The notes under the pieces: model-generated
What the model saw: only the letters and a program-made list of their open reading frames with translations
What the model was told of the DNA's origin: nothing
The model's database searches: none
Part shown: piece after piece, positions 24,813 to 35,724 of the stretch
Numbering within the stretch: the first letter of the stretch is position 1
How the letters are laid out: the number at the start of each line of letters is the position of its first letter
DNA from: Nocardia pneumoniae NBRC 100136
GTDB taxonomy: Bacteria > Actinomycetota > Actinomycetes > Mycobacteriales > Mycobacteriaceae
Reading direction: 5' to 3'
Assembly (NCBI RefSeq): GCF_000308755.1
Contig: NZ_BAGF01000007.1
Span: 1 to 64,000 of the forward strand
DNA: 64,000 bases
Translations under genes and position numbers: made by a program

Positions 24813-24835
24813 CGACATTCATCCGATGAATGTCG
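24813..24835 (+). terminator. perfect hairpin after marR
   Basis: Arms CGACATTCAT and ATGAATGTCG with a three-base CCG loop. AT-rich for this genome and without a T-tract, so it could equally be a protein-binding site. Confidence 0.45.
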
Positions 24836-25073
24836 TGAACGCACGATTTCACCGGTGTCCGCCAAACCATTCTGACTGTTATGTTCCAATCCGAATGGAT
24901 GCGGCCGAGGGAGTATTCGCGCCGCGCGGTTTCCCGGGGAATGTGGTATCGAAGGCGGCGCCGTGCGCCGACATCGGCCCGGGTGTAGCTCCTCGAGCGT
25001 GGCACTCGATTCCATGACAGGCGCGTTGGACGACCGCCGTTCACAGCCGCGCCAGGGCGAGCGCTGGTTGGGC
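24836..25073. other. intergenic, no supported gene
   Basis: The only plus-strand frame of note (24826-25017) has no family features. Composition is lower in GC than neighbours, with GTTATGTTCCAATCCG near 24878. Nothing further can be supported; it leads into the 65-bp tandem repeats. Confidence 0.3.
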
Positions 25074-25340
25074 AGCCGCAGAAAAGGACGCTGCTGGACG
25101 GACTCCGCCTGAAGCCGCACCGGTTGAGTGCGGGCTGAGGGGGCCGCCGAAAGGACGCTGTCGGACAGAACCGTCTGAAGCTGCGCACGTTGAGCGGAGG
25201 CTGAGGTCGCCGCAGAAAGGGCGCTGTCGGACGAAGTCCGTCCCGAGCCGCGCCGGACGAGCGGAGGCGAGGCCGCCGCAGAAAGGGTGCTGTCGGACGA
25301 AGTCCGTCCCAAGCCGCGCCGGACGAGCGGAGGCGCCGCC
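25074..25340. repeat. 65-bp tandem repeat, four units
   Basis: Four head-to-tail units begin near 25074, 25143, 25208 and 25273. Each starts (GC)CGC(A)GAAAGGRYGCTG and carries an inverted repeat (CGGAC-gaa-GTCCG in units 3 and 4). Units 3 and 4 are almost identical; units 1 and 2 are diverged, indicating stepwise duplication. The array ends just before the -10 box of the M18 aminopeptidase gene, so its copy number could affect that promoter. Confidence 0.75.
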
Positions 25341-25359
25341 GCCGCCTAGGATCGCAGGC

Positions 25360-26658
25360 ATGCCCGTTTCCACCACCGCAGCCACGGCCGCCGGGCTGTG
25401 CGCGTTCATCGATGCGTCTCCGTCACCGTTCCACGTCTGCCGGACGGTGGCTTCGGAATTGGACGCGCGCGGGTTCAGCAGGCTGGCCGAATCGGAGCCC
25501 TGGCCCTCGGGTGGCCCGGGCAGGCACTACGTGGTGCGCGGCGGATCGTTGGTCGCCTGGGCGAGCGGAGACGACGCCAGCGCGACCCAGTTCCGTGTGG
25601 TCGGCGCGCACACCGACAGCCCCAACCTGCGGGTCAAGCAGCACCCGGACCTGACTTCGGCAGGCTGGCAGCTGGTCGGCCTGGAACCGTACGGCGGCGC
25701 GTGGCTGAACTCCTGGCTGGATCGCGAGCTCGGCGTCTCGGGGCGGTTGAGCGTGCGCGAGGGAAACACGGTGCGAGAGCACCTGGTTCGCATCGACGAA
25801 CCGATCCTGCGGGTGCCGCAGCTGGCCATCCACCTGTCCGAAGACCGCAAGGGCGTCACGCTGGACCCGCAGCGGCACGTCAACGCGGTCTGGGGCGTCG
25901 GGTCCGAGTCCGGCGCGTTCCTCGATTTCGTCGCCGAGCGCGCCGAGGTCGACGCGGGCGAGGTGCTCGGCTGGGAGCTGATGACCCACGACTTGACGCC
26001 GAGCAGGCTGGTCGGCCGGGACCAGGACCTGGTCAGCGCGCCGCGCCTGGACAACCAGGGCACCTGTTTGGCAGGCCTGCAGGCATTTCTGGCCGCGATC
26101 GAGCAGCCGGGCGCGGCGGTCCCGGTACTGGCCATGTTCGACCACGAGGAGGTCGGCAGCCAGTCCGATCGCGGCGCGCAGTCGGATCTGCTGCCCGCCG
26201 TGCTGGAGCGCGTCGTGCTCGCGCGCGGCGGCGGACGCGCCGACTACCTTGCCGCGCTGGCCGGTTCGGTCTGCGCGTCCGGTGACATGGCGCACGCCAC
26301 GCACCCCAACTATCCGGAACGGCACGAGCCCGCGCATCGGATCGAGGTGAACGGCGGACCGGTGCTCAAGGTCAACCAGAACCTGCGCTACGCCACCGAT
26401 GCGACCGGCGCGGGCGCGTTCGCGCTGGCCTGCGCACAGGCCGGAGTTCCGTTGCAGCGCTATGTGCATCGCGCCGATCTGCCCTGCGGCTCCACGATCG
26501 GGCCGATGACCGCGGCCCGCACCGGCATGCCGACCGTCGACGTCGGCGCGCCGCAGCTGGCGATGCACTCGGCGCGCGAACTGATGGGCGCGTCCGACGT
26601 CCCGGCCTACGCCGCGGCGCTGGCCGCCTTCCTGACGCCCGAGACCACCGGGCGATAG
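25360..26658 (+). CDS. apeB: M18-family aminopeptidase
   Basis: A 432-residue aspartyl-aminopeptidase-type metallopeptidase. Metal-site segments are visible: [16 protein letters not shown] (ligand His/Asp), [28 protein letters not shown] (catalytic Glu) and HSARELMG at the C-terminus; also [17 protein letters not shown]. Forms large oligomers and releases N-terminal residues from peptides in the cytoplasm. The ATG has TAGGAT (25347-25352) seven bases upstream, so probably leaderless. It overlaps the convergent GT87 gene by 52 bases. Called pepC in M. tuberculosis, as I recall. Confidence 0.95.
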   Translation: MPVSTTAATAAGLCAFIDASPSPFHVCRTVASELDARGFSRLAESEPWPSGGPGRHYVVRGGSLVAWASGDDASATQFRVVGAHTDSPNLRVKQHPDLTSAGWQLVGLEPYGGAWLNSWLDRELGVSGRLSVREGNTVREHLVRIDEPILRVPQLAIHLSEDRKGVTLDPQRHVNAVWGVGSESGAFLDFVAERAEVDAGEVLGWELMTHDLTPSRLVGRDQDLVSAPRLDNQGTCLAGLQAFLAAIEQPGAAVPVLAMFDHEEVGSQSDRGAQSDLLPAVLERVVLARGGGRADYLAALAGSVCASGDMAHATHPNYPERHEPAHRIEVNGGPVLKVNQNLRYATDATGAGAFALACAQAGVPLQRYVHRADLPCGSTIGPMTAARTGMPTVDVGAPQLAMHSARELMGASDVPAYAAALAAFLTPETTGR

Positions 26659-27908
26659 GTGACGGCCCCGACCACGAACACCGCGAACGTGACCAGCACG
26701 TAACTACTTCCGATGACCTGCTGCCACCAGGCCCAATCGAGTTCGCGGTCGCGCGAGTGCGGCAACAACCAGTGCGGACCGATCAGGAACAGCAGGGTGC
26801 ACGCCGCGACCGCGCCGATCACCCGCGGGCTGCGCGCGCCGCGCACCATCAGGTCGGCGGCGATTACCAGCGCGGGTGCGATCCACACCCAGTGATGCGA
26901 CCAGGACACCGGCGAGACCAGCAGAATCGCCGCGGCGTTGACCAGCAGCGCCGCGACGGTCGCGCCCGCGTCGATCAGCCTGCGCATCCACACCGCGGCG
27001 AGCGCGACCGCTGTCAGCGACAACGAGATCCACAGCAGGGTGGCCGCCGAATCGTCGACGCCGAGGCGGAACACCATGCCCTTGATGGACTGGTTGCCCG
27101 CGAAATAGGGCGGGCCGATCCGGCCGGTATCGGCGAGGGTGGTGAACCAGTAGTCCACCGAATCGCTGGGGAACAACAGGAATCCGAGGCCGACCGCCGC
27201 GATCGCGGAGACCACCAGCGTGCCCGCGGCCTTCCAGTCCTTGCGCAGCAGGAAGTACAGCAGGTAACCGGCCGGGATCAGCTTCACCGACACCGCGATG
27301 CCGATGAGCATGCCGCGCGGCCAGAACGGTTTGCGCACCAGGCAGTCCAGCGCGATGGCGGCCATCAGCACCAGGTTGACCTGGCCGAAGCCGAAGGTCT
27401 GGCGGATCGGCTCGAGGAACTGCGCCACCGCCACCGCGCCGACGACCAGGGTGAGCACAGTCGGCCGGGACAGCTCGGGACGCAGGCGCGTCAGCACCAA
27501 CCCCAGCGAGATAGCCAGGCTCGCCACCGAGGTGGCGGTCACCAGGACCTCGGCGACCGTCAGCGGCATCAGGGCCAGCGGCGCGAAGAACAACGCGGCC
27601 AGCGGGGGATAGGTGAACGGCAGTCCGATGCCCTCGACCGGCGGCATCGGGCCGTACAGCTCGCCGCCGTCCAACCACACCCGGGCGCCGTTGCGATAGA
27701 CCTGCAGATCGATGTAGCCGTGCCACCAGTGCGCTACCAGGGACACCATCGCTGACACCGCGAACAGGGCGATGGCTGCGATCAGCCAGCGCACTTGCGG
27801 CGAGGACAGGTTCGGCGCGCTGCTGGGCGCGGCGGCGGGATCTCCGCTCCGGGATCGCGTGGCGGCTGATCGCCCACCCGGATTCGCGACCCCCGATCCT
27901 TCGTTCAC
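26607..27908 (-). CDS. GT87-family polyprenol-phosphate mannosyltransferase-like membrane protein
   Basis: A 433-residue multi-spanning protein with about ten hydrophobic segments and the DUF2029/GT87 pattern: [20 protein letters not shown] (loop with catalytic-type acidic residues after helix 1), [19 protein letters not shown], and [14 protein letters not shown] near the C-terminus. Mycobacterial relatives add alpha-mannose to PIM/lipomannan from polyprenol-phosphate mannose. GTG 27932 opens the frame, but GTG 27908 ([12 protein letters not shown]) has TACTCT six bases upstream and fits the leaderless pattern. Which glycolipid it builds is not known. Confidence 0.85.
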   Translation of the reverse strand: MNEGSGVANPGGRSAATRSRSGDPAAAPSSAPNLSSPQVRWLIAAIALFAVSAMVSLVAHWWHGYIDLQVYRNGARVWLDGGELYGPMPPVEGIGLPFTYPPLAALFFAPLALMPLTVAEVLVTATSVASLAISLGLVLTRLRPELSRPTVLTLVVGAVAVAQFLEPIRQTFGFGQVNLVLMAAIALDCLVRKPFWPRGMLIGIAVSVKLIPAGYLLYFLLRKDWKAAGTLVVSAIAAVGLGFLLFPSDSVDYWFTTLADTGRIGPPYFAGNQSIKGMVFRLGVDDSAATLLWISLSLTAVALAAVWMRRLIDAGATVAALLVNAAAILLVSPVSWSHHWVWIAPALVIAADLMVRGARSPRVIGAVAACTLLFLIGPHWLLPHSRDRELDWAWWQQVIGSSYVLVTFAVFVVGAVTYRPVVSGVRKAASAAA

Positions 27909-28180
27909 CGGCTCAGAGTAGCCGGTGCTCACCGCCGCTCAGCCGGTCCACCCGGCTGCCGACATCGCCCCCGGAAATCCCTCGCGCGGACCCTCCCGCG
28001 AACCCTCGGCTCCGCCGTGGCGGCCTCACCTGCGTTGCCCGTACCCACTGCCTTTAGACTTACACCCAGGCATCTCGCCGCAACCCAGTGACAACGCTCG
28101 TCGCTTCGCTGAGTTCGCCCACCCCGCCGGCTCCGCCGGCTTGCCGACCCCCTGCCCGGCCGAAAGGACCCTGGTACCTC

Positions 28181-30475
<2,295 letters not shown>

Positions 30476-30480
30476 ACGCC

Positions 30481-30526
30481 CACCTGGGCGGGCCTGGACC
30501 CCTCGATTACCGGGCCCGCCCAGGTG
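30481..30526. terminator. bidirectional terminator after purL
   Basis: Perfect 14-bp stem CACCTGGGCGGGCC (30481-30494) and GGCCCGCCCAGGTG (30513-30526) between convergent purL and the YiaA-like gene, starting five bases after the purL stop. Confidence 0.8.
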
Positions 30527-30533
30527 CGCGTGG

Positions 30534-30824
30534 TCAGGCGACGGATGTGAACGGATCGTGCTCGGCGAGCAGTTTTTCCATCCGCGCCTGGTCGATGCGA
30601 CCGTGAATGGTCGCCGCTTCGTGCTGGTCCCGAACCACTTTCGCCAGCGTGAAGGTGCTCGTGACCAGGAAAAGGACCGACATCGCGAGGAATCCGCGCT
30701 GCCAGATGTCCAAGGGCAGAGCCACGATGCCGATGCCCACCCCGATGAAGCTGACGCCGAAGGCGATCGCGGCTTGCGCGACGAAAGCCGCTGTGGCCCT
30801 CGGGCGTGCGCTCGATGTGCTCAT
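30534..30824 (-). CDS. YiaA/YiaB-like two-helix membrane protein
   Basis: A 96-residue protein with two hydrophobic helices (AAFVAQAAIAFGVSFIGVGIGIVALP and FLAMSVLFLVTSTFTLAKVVRD) separated by LDIWQRG, matching the YiaAB two-helix domain (pattern FLAM-LFL-SSFTLAK-RD-HE). Cytoplasmic C-terminal helix HEAATIHGRIDQARMEKLLAEHDPF. Function of the family is unknown. I use ATG 30824 (MSTSSARPRATAAF); the frame opens earlier at 30869. Confidence 0.8.
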   Translation of the reverse strand: MSTSSARPRATAAFVAQAAIAFGVSFIGVGIGIVALPLDIWQRGFLAMSVLFLVTSTFTLAKVVRDQHEAATIHGRIDQARMEKLLAEHDPFTSVA

Positions 30825-31011
30825 GGATAGGAAGTCTGCGGACGGCGCCGCCCGCGCGCCCGCGTACAACTACTCGAGCGGACTGGGTAGTTGCCATGGG
30901 CGAGTTCGATTCCGGGCGCTGGGCAACCGTTCAGCGTGATCCGCGCCGGTCGCGCCCGTGTTCTGTCGGGCGACGCGCCGGAACGTCGGTGGCGACCGCC
31001 ATACTGGTCGA

Positions 31012-32745
31012 ATGCTGGAGACCGCCGGGACCATGCGGAGGCTGCGTACGCGCACCGTCGCGGTGGTCCGGCGCGCCGAGGAGATCATCGACCTGAACTA
31101 CGTCGGCCTGGTGGTCGCGACGGTGTTCTTCGCGTTGTCGGTGACGCCGTCGCTGCTGCCGCGCGACTGGCTGTTCCAGGGGTTGATCAGCGGGATCAAC
31201 GCCGCGCTCGGGTACGGGGTCGGCTGCCTGCTGGAGTGGTTGTTCCGGCTGTGGGTGCGGCCGCGACTGAAGTTCTCCCCACCGCCCACCTGGGTGCGCT
31301 ACGCGGCGAAGTCGGCCATCCTCTTCACCGCCGCGCTGAGCGCCGCCCTCATGCTGGTGCAATCGGCGCGGTGGCAGCGCGAGATCACCGCGCTGATGGG
31401 GATGGCGGGCACGACCACGCCCGCCTACCTGCGCACCGGGCTGCTCAGCGTGGCCGTCGGCGCCGCGGCGGTGGCGGTGTACCGGACGGTGCGGGAGATC
31501 ATCCGTTTCCTGGCTCGCCTGCTCAACCGGTGGGTGCGGGTGCCGCGCGAGTTGGCGCCCGCCGCCGGGTTCCTCGTTCTGGTGGTGTTCGCGGTCACGA
31601 TCTTCAACGGTGTGGCGGTGCGGGCGTTCTTCGCGGTGGCGAACTCGGCGTTCAGCGTGCGCAACGACTACACCTCGGTGAACGCGGTCCAGCCGCAGCA
31701 ACCGGAGCGCTCCGGCAGCCCGGTCTCCCTGGCGAAATGGGAGACCCTCGGGTTCGAAGGGCGGTGGTTCGTCTCGCACGGTCCCACCGCCAGCCGGATC
31801 ACCTCGGTCACCGGCCGCCCGGCGAAGGAACCGATCCGGGCCTACGTGGGGTTGGAGTCGGTCGACAGGGACGAGGAACCGGCCGAGCTGGCGGTGGCCG
31901 AGCTGGAGCGGACCGGGGCGTTCGACCGGCAGGTGCTCGTCGTGGTCACCACCACCGGAACCGGCTGGGTGAACTCGCTGGCGGCCGGGGCGATCGAGTA
32001 CATGTACGACGGCGACACCGCCATCGTCGCCACGCAGTACTCCTACCTGCCGAGCGTGCTGTCGTTCCTGGCCGACCGCGGCAAGGCCGCCGCGGCGGGC
32101 AAGGACCTGTTCGACGCGGTGTACCAGCACTGGACCGCGCGCCCGCCACAGCAGCGACCCAAACTGCTCGTGTACGGGGAGAGTCTGGGTTCGCAGGGGT
32201 CCGAGGCGGCGTTCGACGGGCTGGCCGATCTGCGGGCCAAGGTGAACGGCGCGCTGTGGGTCGGTCCGCCGAACTCCAACCGGCTGTGGCAGCAGTTCGT
32301 CGAGCGCCGCGATCCCGGTTCGGGCGAGGTCGAGCCGGTGTACGCGGACGGGCTCGTGGTCCGGTTCGCCTCCGACGCCGCCGACCTGGCGCGGCCCACC
32401 TCGGAATGGCGGCCGCCGCGCATCGTCTATCTGCAGCACGCGTCCGACCCGATCGTCTGGTGGTCGACGGATCTGATCTTCTCGCGTCCGGATTGGCTGT
32501 CCGAGCCGCGCGGCTCGGACGTGTCCTCGCAGATGCGCTGGTGGCCGTTCGTCACCTTCTGGCAGGTCGCCGCGGACCTCACCAACGCGCAGGGCGTCAC
32601 CGACGGACACGGGCACCGCTACGGCAGCCTGGTGCTGGACGGTTGGGCGGCCATCGCGGCGCCGCCGGACTGGACCGCGGAGCGGTCCGAACGCATTCGT
32701 TCCGAGGTGGATGCCGCGGAGGATTTCGAGCGGACGACCAAGTGA
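31012..32745 (+). CDS. alpha/beta-hydrolase fold integral membrane protein
   Basis: A 577-residue protein with an N-terminal membrane half (about four to five helices, for example LVVATVFFALSVTPSLLPRDWLF, SAILFTAALSAALMLV, AAGFLVLVVFAVTIF) and a C-terminal alpha/beta-hydrolase-like domain (VLVVVTTTGTGWVN; nucleophile elbow YGESLGSQGSEAAF; late YLQHASDPIVWW; DGHGHRYG). This architecture matches the actinobacterial Abhydrolase_9 group (DUF2319-like N-terminus). Serine, Asp and His candidates are all present. Substrate unknown. The next gene overlaps its stop (GTGA), suggesting an operon. Confidence 0.82.
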   Translation: MLETAGTMRRLRTRTVAVVRRAEEIIDLNYVGLVVATVFFALSVTPSLLPRDWLFQGLISGINAALGYGVGCLLEWLFRLWVRPRLKFSPPPTWVRYAAKSAILFTAALSAALMLVQSARWQREITALMGMAGTTTPAYLRTGLLSVAVGAAAVAVYRTVREIIRFLARLLNRWVRVPRELAPAAGFLVLVVFAVTIFNGVAVRAFFAVANSAFSVRNDYTSVNAVQPQQPERSGSPVSLAKWETLGFEGRWFVSHGPTASRITSVTGRPAKEPIRAYVGLESVDRDEEPAELAVAELERTGAFDRQVLVVVTTTGTGWVNSLAAGAIEYMYDGDTAIVATQYSYLPSVLSFLADRGKAAAAGKDLFDAVYQHWTARPPQQRPKLLVYGESLGSQGSEAAFDGLADLRAKVNGALWVGPPNSNRLWQQFVERRDPGSGEVEPVYADGLVVRFASDAADLARPTSEWRPPRIVYLQHASDPIVWWSTDLIFSRPDWLSEPRGSDVSSQMRWWPFVTFWQVAADLTNAQGVTDGHGHRYGSLVLDGWAAIAAPPDWTAERSERIRSEVDAAEDFERTTK

Positions 32746-33389
32746 CCGGAGCGCGGCTTACGGGCACGGTTGCCGCCGTGGCGCTTCCCCTGGCCTGGAG
32801 CAACCTCGTGCTGCCCCGCCTCGGGCTCGGAGTGCGCGGCCGCACCGCCGCCAACGCCGGTTTCGCCACCGGGTACGCGCTCGCATTGCGCGACCGGACG
32901 AACTGGTACTCCCCGGGCGGCCTGCGCTACGGGCTGCTCGCCGCGTCCGCCGTCGCGGCGAGTTATTGTGCCGCCCTTGCCCTTCCGGCGGCACGGCGGA
33001 GAGTGGGCGCGATCGGCGACCGCAGGCCCGAAGTGTCGACGGTGGAGTGGGTGGCCGTACACATCCCGATCGGGACGGTCTACACCGAAGAGCTCATCTT
33101 CCGCGGCACGCTGGACCCGATCGTGGACAACGCCTTCGGTCCGCGCGCGGGCGCTGTGCTCAGTGCGGCGACCTTCGGCCTCTGGCACATCACACCGGCG
33201 CGTGTGGCGGGCGACAGTGTGCCCGCCACGATCGCCGTCACCACGGCAGGCGGCCTCGTCTTCAGCGGGTTGCGCCGCCGCACCGCCGATGCCCTCGCAC
33301 CGGCACTGCTGCACTTGGCCATGAATGTGGGTGGAGCGATCACCCCGCGCCTGGCCCGCCACCTCGGGGCATCCTTCGGCGAACGCTGA
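32742..33389 (+). CDS. CPBP-family intramembrane metalloprotease
   Basis: A 215-residue membrane protein with the three CPBP (Abi/CAAX) motifs: EELIFRG (EExxxR) after PIGTVYTE, FGLWHITP (FxxxH-type) and HLAMNVGG (HxxxN). Members are Rce1-like glutamate intramembrane proteases or related immunity and maturation factors. The GTG start overlaps the TGA of the abhydrolase gene, so the two are co-translated and may act together at the membrane; that is inference. The open frame extends far upstream in another frame of the abhydrolase gene and is not real there. Confidence 0.85.
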   Translation: MTGARLTGTVAAVALPLAWSNLVLPRLGLGVRGRTAANAGFATGYALALRDRTNWYSPGGLRYGLLAASAVAASYCAALALPAARRRVGAIGDRRPEVSTVEWVAVHIPIGTVYTEELIFRGTLDPIVDNAFGPRAGAVLSAATFGLWHITPARVAGDSVPATIAVTTAGGLVFSGLRRRTADALAPALLHLAMNVGGAITPRLARHLGASFGER

Positions 33390-33527
33390 CCGGCACGATC
33401 ACACGGTTCCGTCGCGCTCGGCCCGCCGCCGTGGAAACGGCCCGTGCAGCTGAGCGCGGCATCAGCCCTGGTGGCAGCCACTTGTTGTCCGCTGCCCGCC
33501 GCAGTCGTAACGAAATAGTCAACGATT

Positions 33528-33566
33528 GCGAAACGGTGTGCGGCAAAGGCCGCCTGACCGTTTCGC
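33528..33566 (+). terminator. nested hairpin after CPBP gene
   Basis: Outer arms GCGAAACGGT (33528-33537) and ACCGTTTCGC (33557-33566) enclose an inner GCGGC-aaag-GCCGC stem. It lies about 140 bases past the stop of the abhydrolase/CPBP operon and before the sterol-carrier-like gene. Good terminator candidate. Confidence 0.65.
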
Positions 33567-33664
33567 TACAGTCGCCCGCCTCCCCGCGCCTTCCAGGGTG
33601 TGCGCCCGGGCGCCTGTGTTGAGTGGGGTCTCGGGTGTCGGGAGCGGGAAGTAAGGTCTGCTGG

Positions 33665-34057
33665 GTGGCGCGAGGGACGGTGGATCCAGCGGAGATGCGG
33701 GCGGCGGTGGCGGCGGTGAGCGAGTGGCTGCGCGACGAGTCGTCCGGCGCGCCCGCTCGCACCGAACTCGCGGCGGCGGTGCGAACCACGGCGCGTTCGC
33801 TGGCGGCCTCGGCGCCGGGGCACTCGGTGGAGGTCCGGGTACCGCCGTTCGTCGCGGTGCAGTGCGTCGAGGGCCCGCGGCACACCAGGGGCACCCCGCC
33901 GAACGTGGTGGAGACAGATCCCCGTACTTGGCTGCTGCTGGCCACTGGCTTGCTCGATTTCGATGCCGCGGTCGACTCCGGTGCGGTCAGCGCGTCCGGC
34001 ACACGCGCGGCCGAAATAGGCCATTGGCTGCCGATCACCCGGGCCGCGACCGCCTAA
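33665..34057 (+). CDS. sterol-carrier-family-like protein (Rv0807-like)
   Basis: A 130-residue soluble protein: VDPAEMRAAVAAVSEWL, AAVRTTARSLAASAPGHSVEVRVPPFVAVQCVEGPRHTRGTPPNVVETDPRTWLLLATGLLDFDAAVDSGAVSASGTRA. The PPNVVETDPRTWL and ASGTRA parts are typical of the conserved gene next to purF in mycobacteria, annotated sterol carrier family. Actual ligand and role are unproven. GTG 33665 is preceded by TAAGGT (33652-33657) with a seven-base gap, so leaderless. The gap to the next gene (34058-34238) has no supported feature. Confidence 0.78.
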   Translation: MARGTVDPAEMRAAVAAVSEWLRDESSGAPARTELAAAVRTTARSLAASAPGHSVEVRVPPFVAVQCVEGPRHTRGTPPNVVETDPRTWLLLATGLLDFDAAVDSGAVSASGTRAAEIGHWLPITRAATA

Positions 34058-34238
34058 CGCCCGCTCCGTCGCGACCGGGCACAGTCAGGACTTGCTCGTA
34101 AACCGTTCGAGCAGAGCCGTTTTGATACCGGGGCGGGAGCCGAAGACCAGCGTGAACGCCGCCTCGCGCAAGAGCGTTCGGCGAGCGCCGCGGGTGATCG
34201 CGGTTGTCACGTCGACCATCATTCCGGCCGCGGGCGGC

Positions 34239-35576
34239 TCACGCTTGGACGCGGTTGCGCCGCTCCAGCCCCTTGCGGTCGTAGAAGCGGGTGACCACCG
34301 CGCCGAACACCAGCCCGATCGTGAGCCCGAGCACCGCCATCCACACCCCGCGGGTGAGTCCGGCTTCGAACTTCGCGTCGAAATACAGAATCGACCGCAC
34401 GCCGAGGAACACCTGGTGCATCGGCTCGAACGAGGCCAGCCAGCCGAAGTACCGCGGCGTCGCCTCGATCGGCACGGTGCCGCCGGAGGACGGCAGTCCG
34501 AGGATGACGAACAGGATCAGGTTCACCAGCAGCCCCGCCGAGCCGATCGCCGCCAGCATGGACAGCCCGGTCACGCCCACCGCGATCATCGCCAGCGCGC
34601 TGTAGAGGAACAGGGCGAGCGGATTGTCGATCGGCATGTCCAGCAGCGTGCCGACGATCAGGAACACCCCGGCGACGATGTTCGCCGCCAGCACGAACAC
34701 GCCCCACTTGATCAGCAGCGTCCGGAACCGCGAGATCGGCGTCGGCGGATAGTGCACGTACCACGGCCCGTACTCGGTGGGCACGAAACCGAGCTGGGCG
34801 TCGATCATGGTGTGGATGACCATCGCGCCGACCACTCCGGCCAGCAGCAACAGCAGCGCGTAGAAGAACGCGGTGAGGCCTTGACCGCTGCCGTCGGGCA
34901 GCGGGTGGTACTGCTGCACGACCACCTGGACCGGGGAGGCGAGCGCGACCCTGGTCGCGCCGGACAGTTCGGGCGCGGGCGGTCCGCCTGGTCGCGGGGC
35001 CAGCTGCGCGTTGACCTGATCGGTCAGCTGCTGACCGACCTGCCGGTTCACCTCGGTCAGCGCTTGGTCGCCGATCCGGAGCACGATCTGGGTGCCGAAC
35101 GCACCCGTACGCGGGTTCGTCTGCACCGTGATGATGGGTCGCTGAATGTCACCCGGTATGACACTGCCCACACCGAGAATGCCGAGGCGCTTGCTGAAAT
35201 CGCTCGGGATCACGATCGCGCCGTACACCTGCCCGGACTGCATCTGCCGCTCCGCCTCGCTGATGCTGATCACGCGCAGGTCGACCTTGTCCGACGGCAC
35301 GCGTTGCGCCAGCGCTTCGGTGATCTGGTTGCCGAAGTTCACCTGCCTGCGCTCGTCCCCGCTGCCGATCACGTCCCCGACGTCCTGGTTGACCAGGGCG
35401 ACCGGAAAATCGTGCAGGTTCTTCTCGGGATCGACGACGTAGTCGAGGTACATGATGCCGAGCAGCGCGGTCAGCAGGGTCAGCACGGCGAGGGGGAACA
35501 GCACCATTCGAGGCCATGGCCTGCGGTCGCCGGGTGTGTCGGGCGCCGGTTCGCCCGTGTCATCCGTCGTCGTCAC
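34239..35576 (-). CDS. DUF3533/YhgE-Pip-like ABC-2-type membrane protein
   Basis: A 445-residue protein with an N-terminal helix (FPLAVLTLLTALLGIMYLDYV), a large extracytoplasmic domain (FPVALVNQDVGDVIGSGDERRQVNFG; MQSGQVYGAIVIPSDFSKRL) and five or six C-terminal helices, as in DUF3533 and the YhgE/Pip family. Relatives are SNG1-like or type VII-associated, and some take part in phage adsorption or export; role here unknown. GTG 35576 (VTTTDDTGEPAP) has TACCGT seven bases upstream on the minus strand. It is divergent from purF, with 148 bases between. Confidence 0.8.
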   Translation of the reverse strand: MTTTDDTGEPAPDTPGDRRPWPRMVLFPLAVLTLLTALLGIMYLDYVVDPEKNLHDFPVALVNQDVGDVIGSGDERRQVNFGNQITEALAQRVPSDKVDLRVISISEAERQMQSGQVYGAIVIPSDFSKRLGILGVGSVIPGDIQRPIITVQTNPRTGAFGTQIVLRIGDQALTEVNRQVGQQLTDQVNAQLAPRPGGPPAPELSGATRVALASPVQVVVQQYHPLPDGSGQGLTAFFYALLLLLAGVVGAMVIHTMIDAQLGFVPTEYGPWYVHYPPTPISRFRTLLIKWGVFVLAANIVAGVFLIVGTLLDMPIDNPLALFLYSALAMIAVGVTGLSMLAAIGSAGLLVNLILFVILGLPSSGGTVPIEATPRYFGWLASFEPMHQVFLGVRSILYFDAKFEAGLTRGVWMAVLGLTIGLVFGAVVTRFYDRKGLERRNRVQA

Positions 35577-35724
35577 GCTGCGCACGGTAACAGCTGACGG
35601 CGGGGAAAATCTGTTGCTTCGGTCATCGGCGAATTGCTGCTCGGATGCGATGGCGGTGCGAAGGCACGGGCGTGCACCCGTAGAATGAAATCTGCCCCCA
35701 GCCCGCCCGAACAGGGAGCAAACG

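Noticed and set aside
24826..25017. 63-residue open frame after the second marR
   Set aside because: It starts inside the hairpin and has no family-like features.
25074..25340. Possible CRISPR array
   Set aside because: Units are head-to-tail without unique spacers, and the period is set by whole-unit duplication; no cas genes are present.
30891..32741. Upstream extension of the CPBP protease frame
   Set aside because: It runs through the abhydrolase gene in another frame and is Arg/Gly-rich; the CPBP gene starts at the GTGA overlap at 32742.
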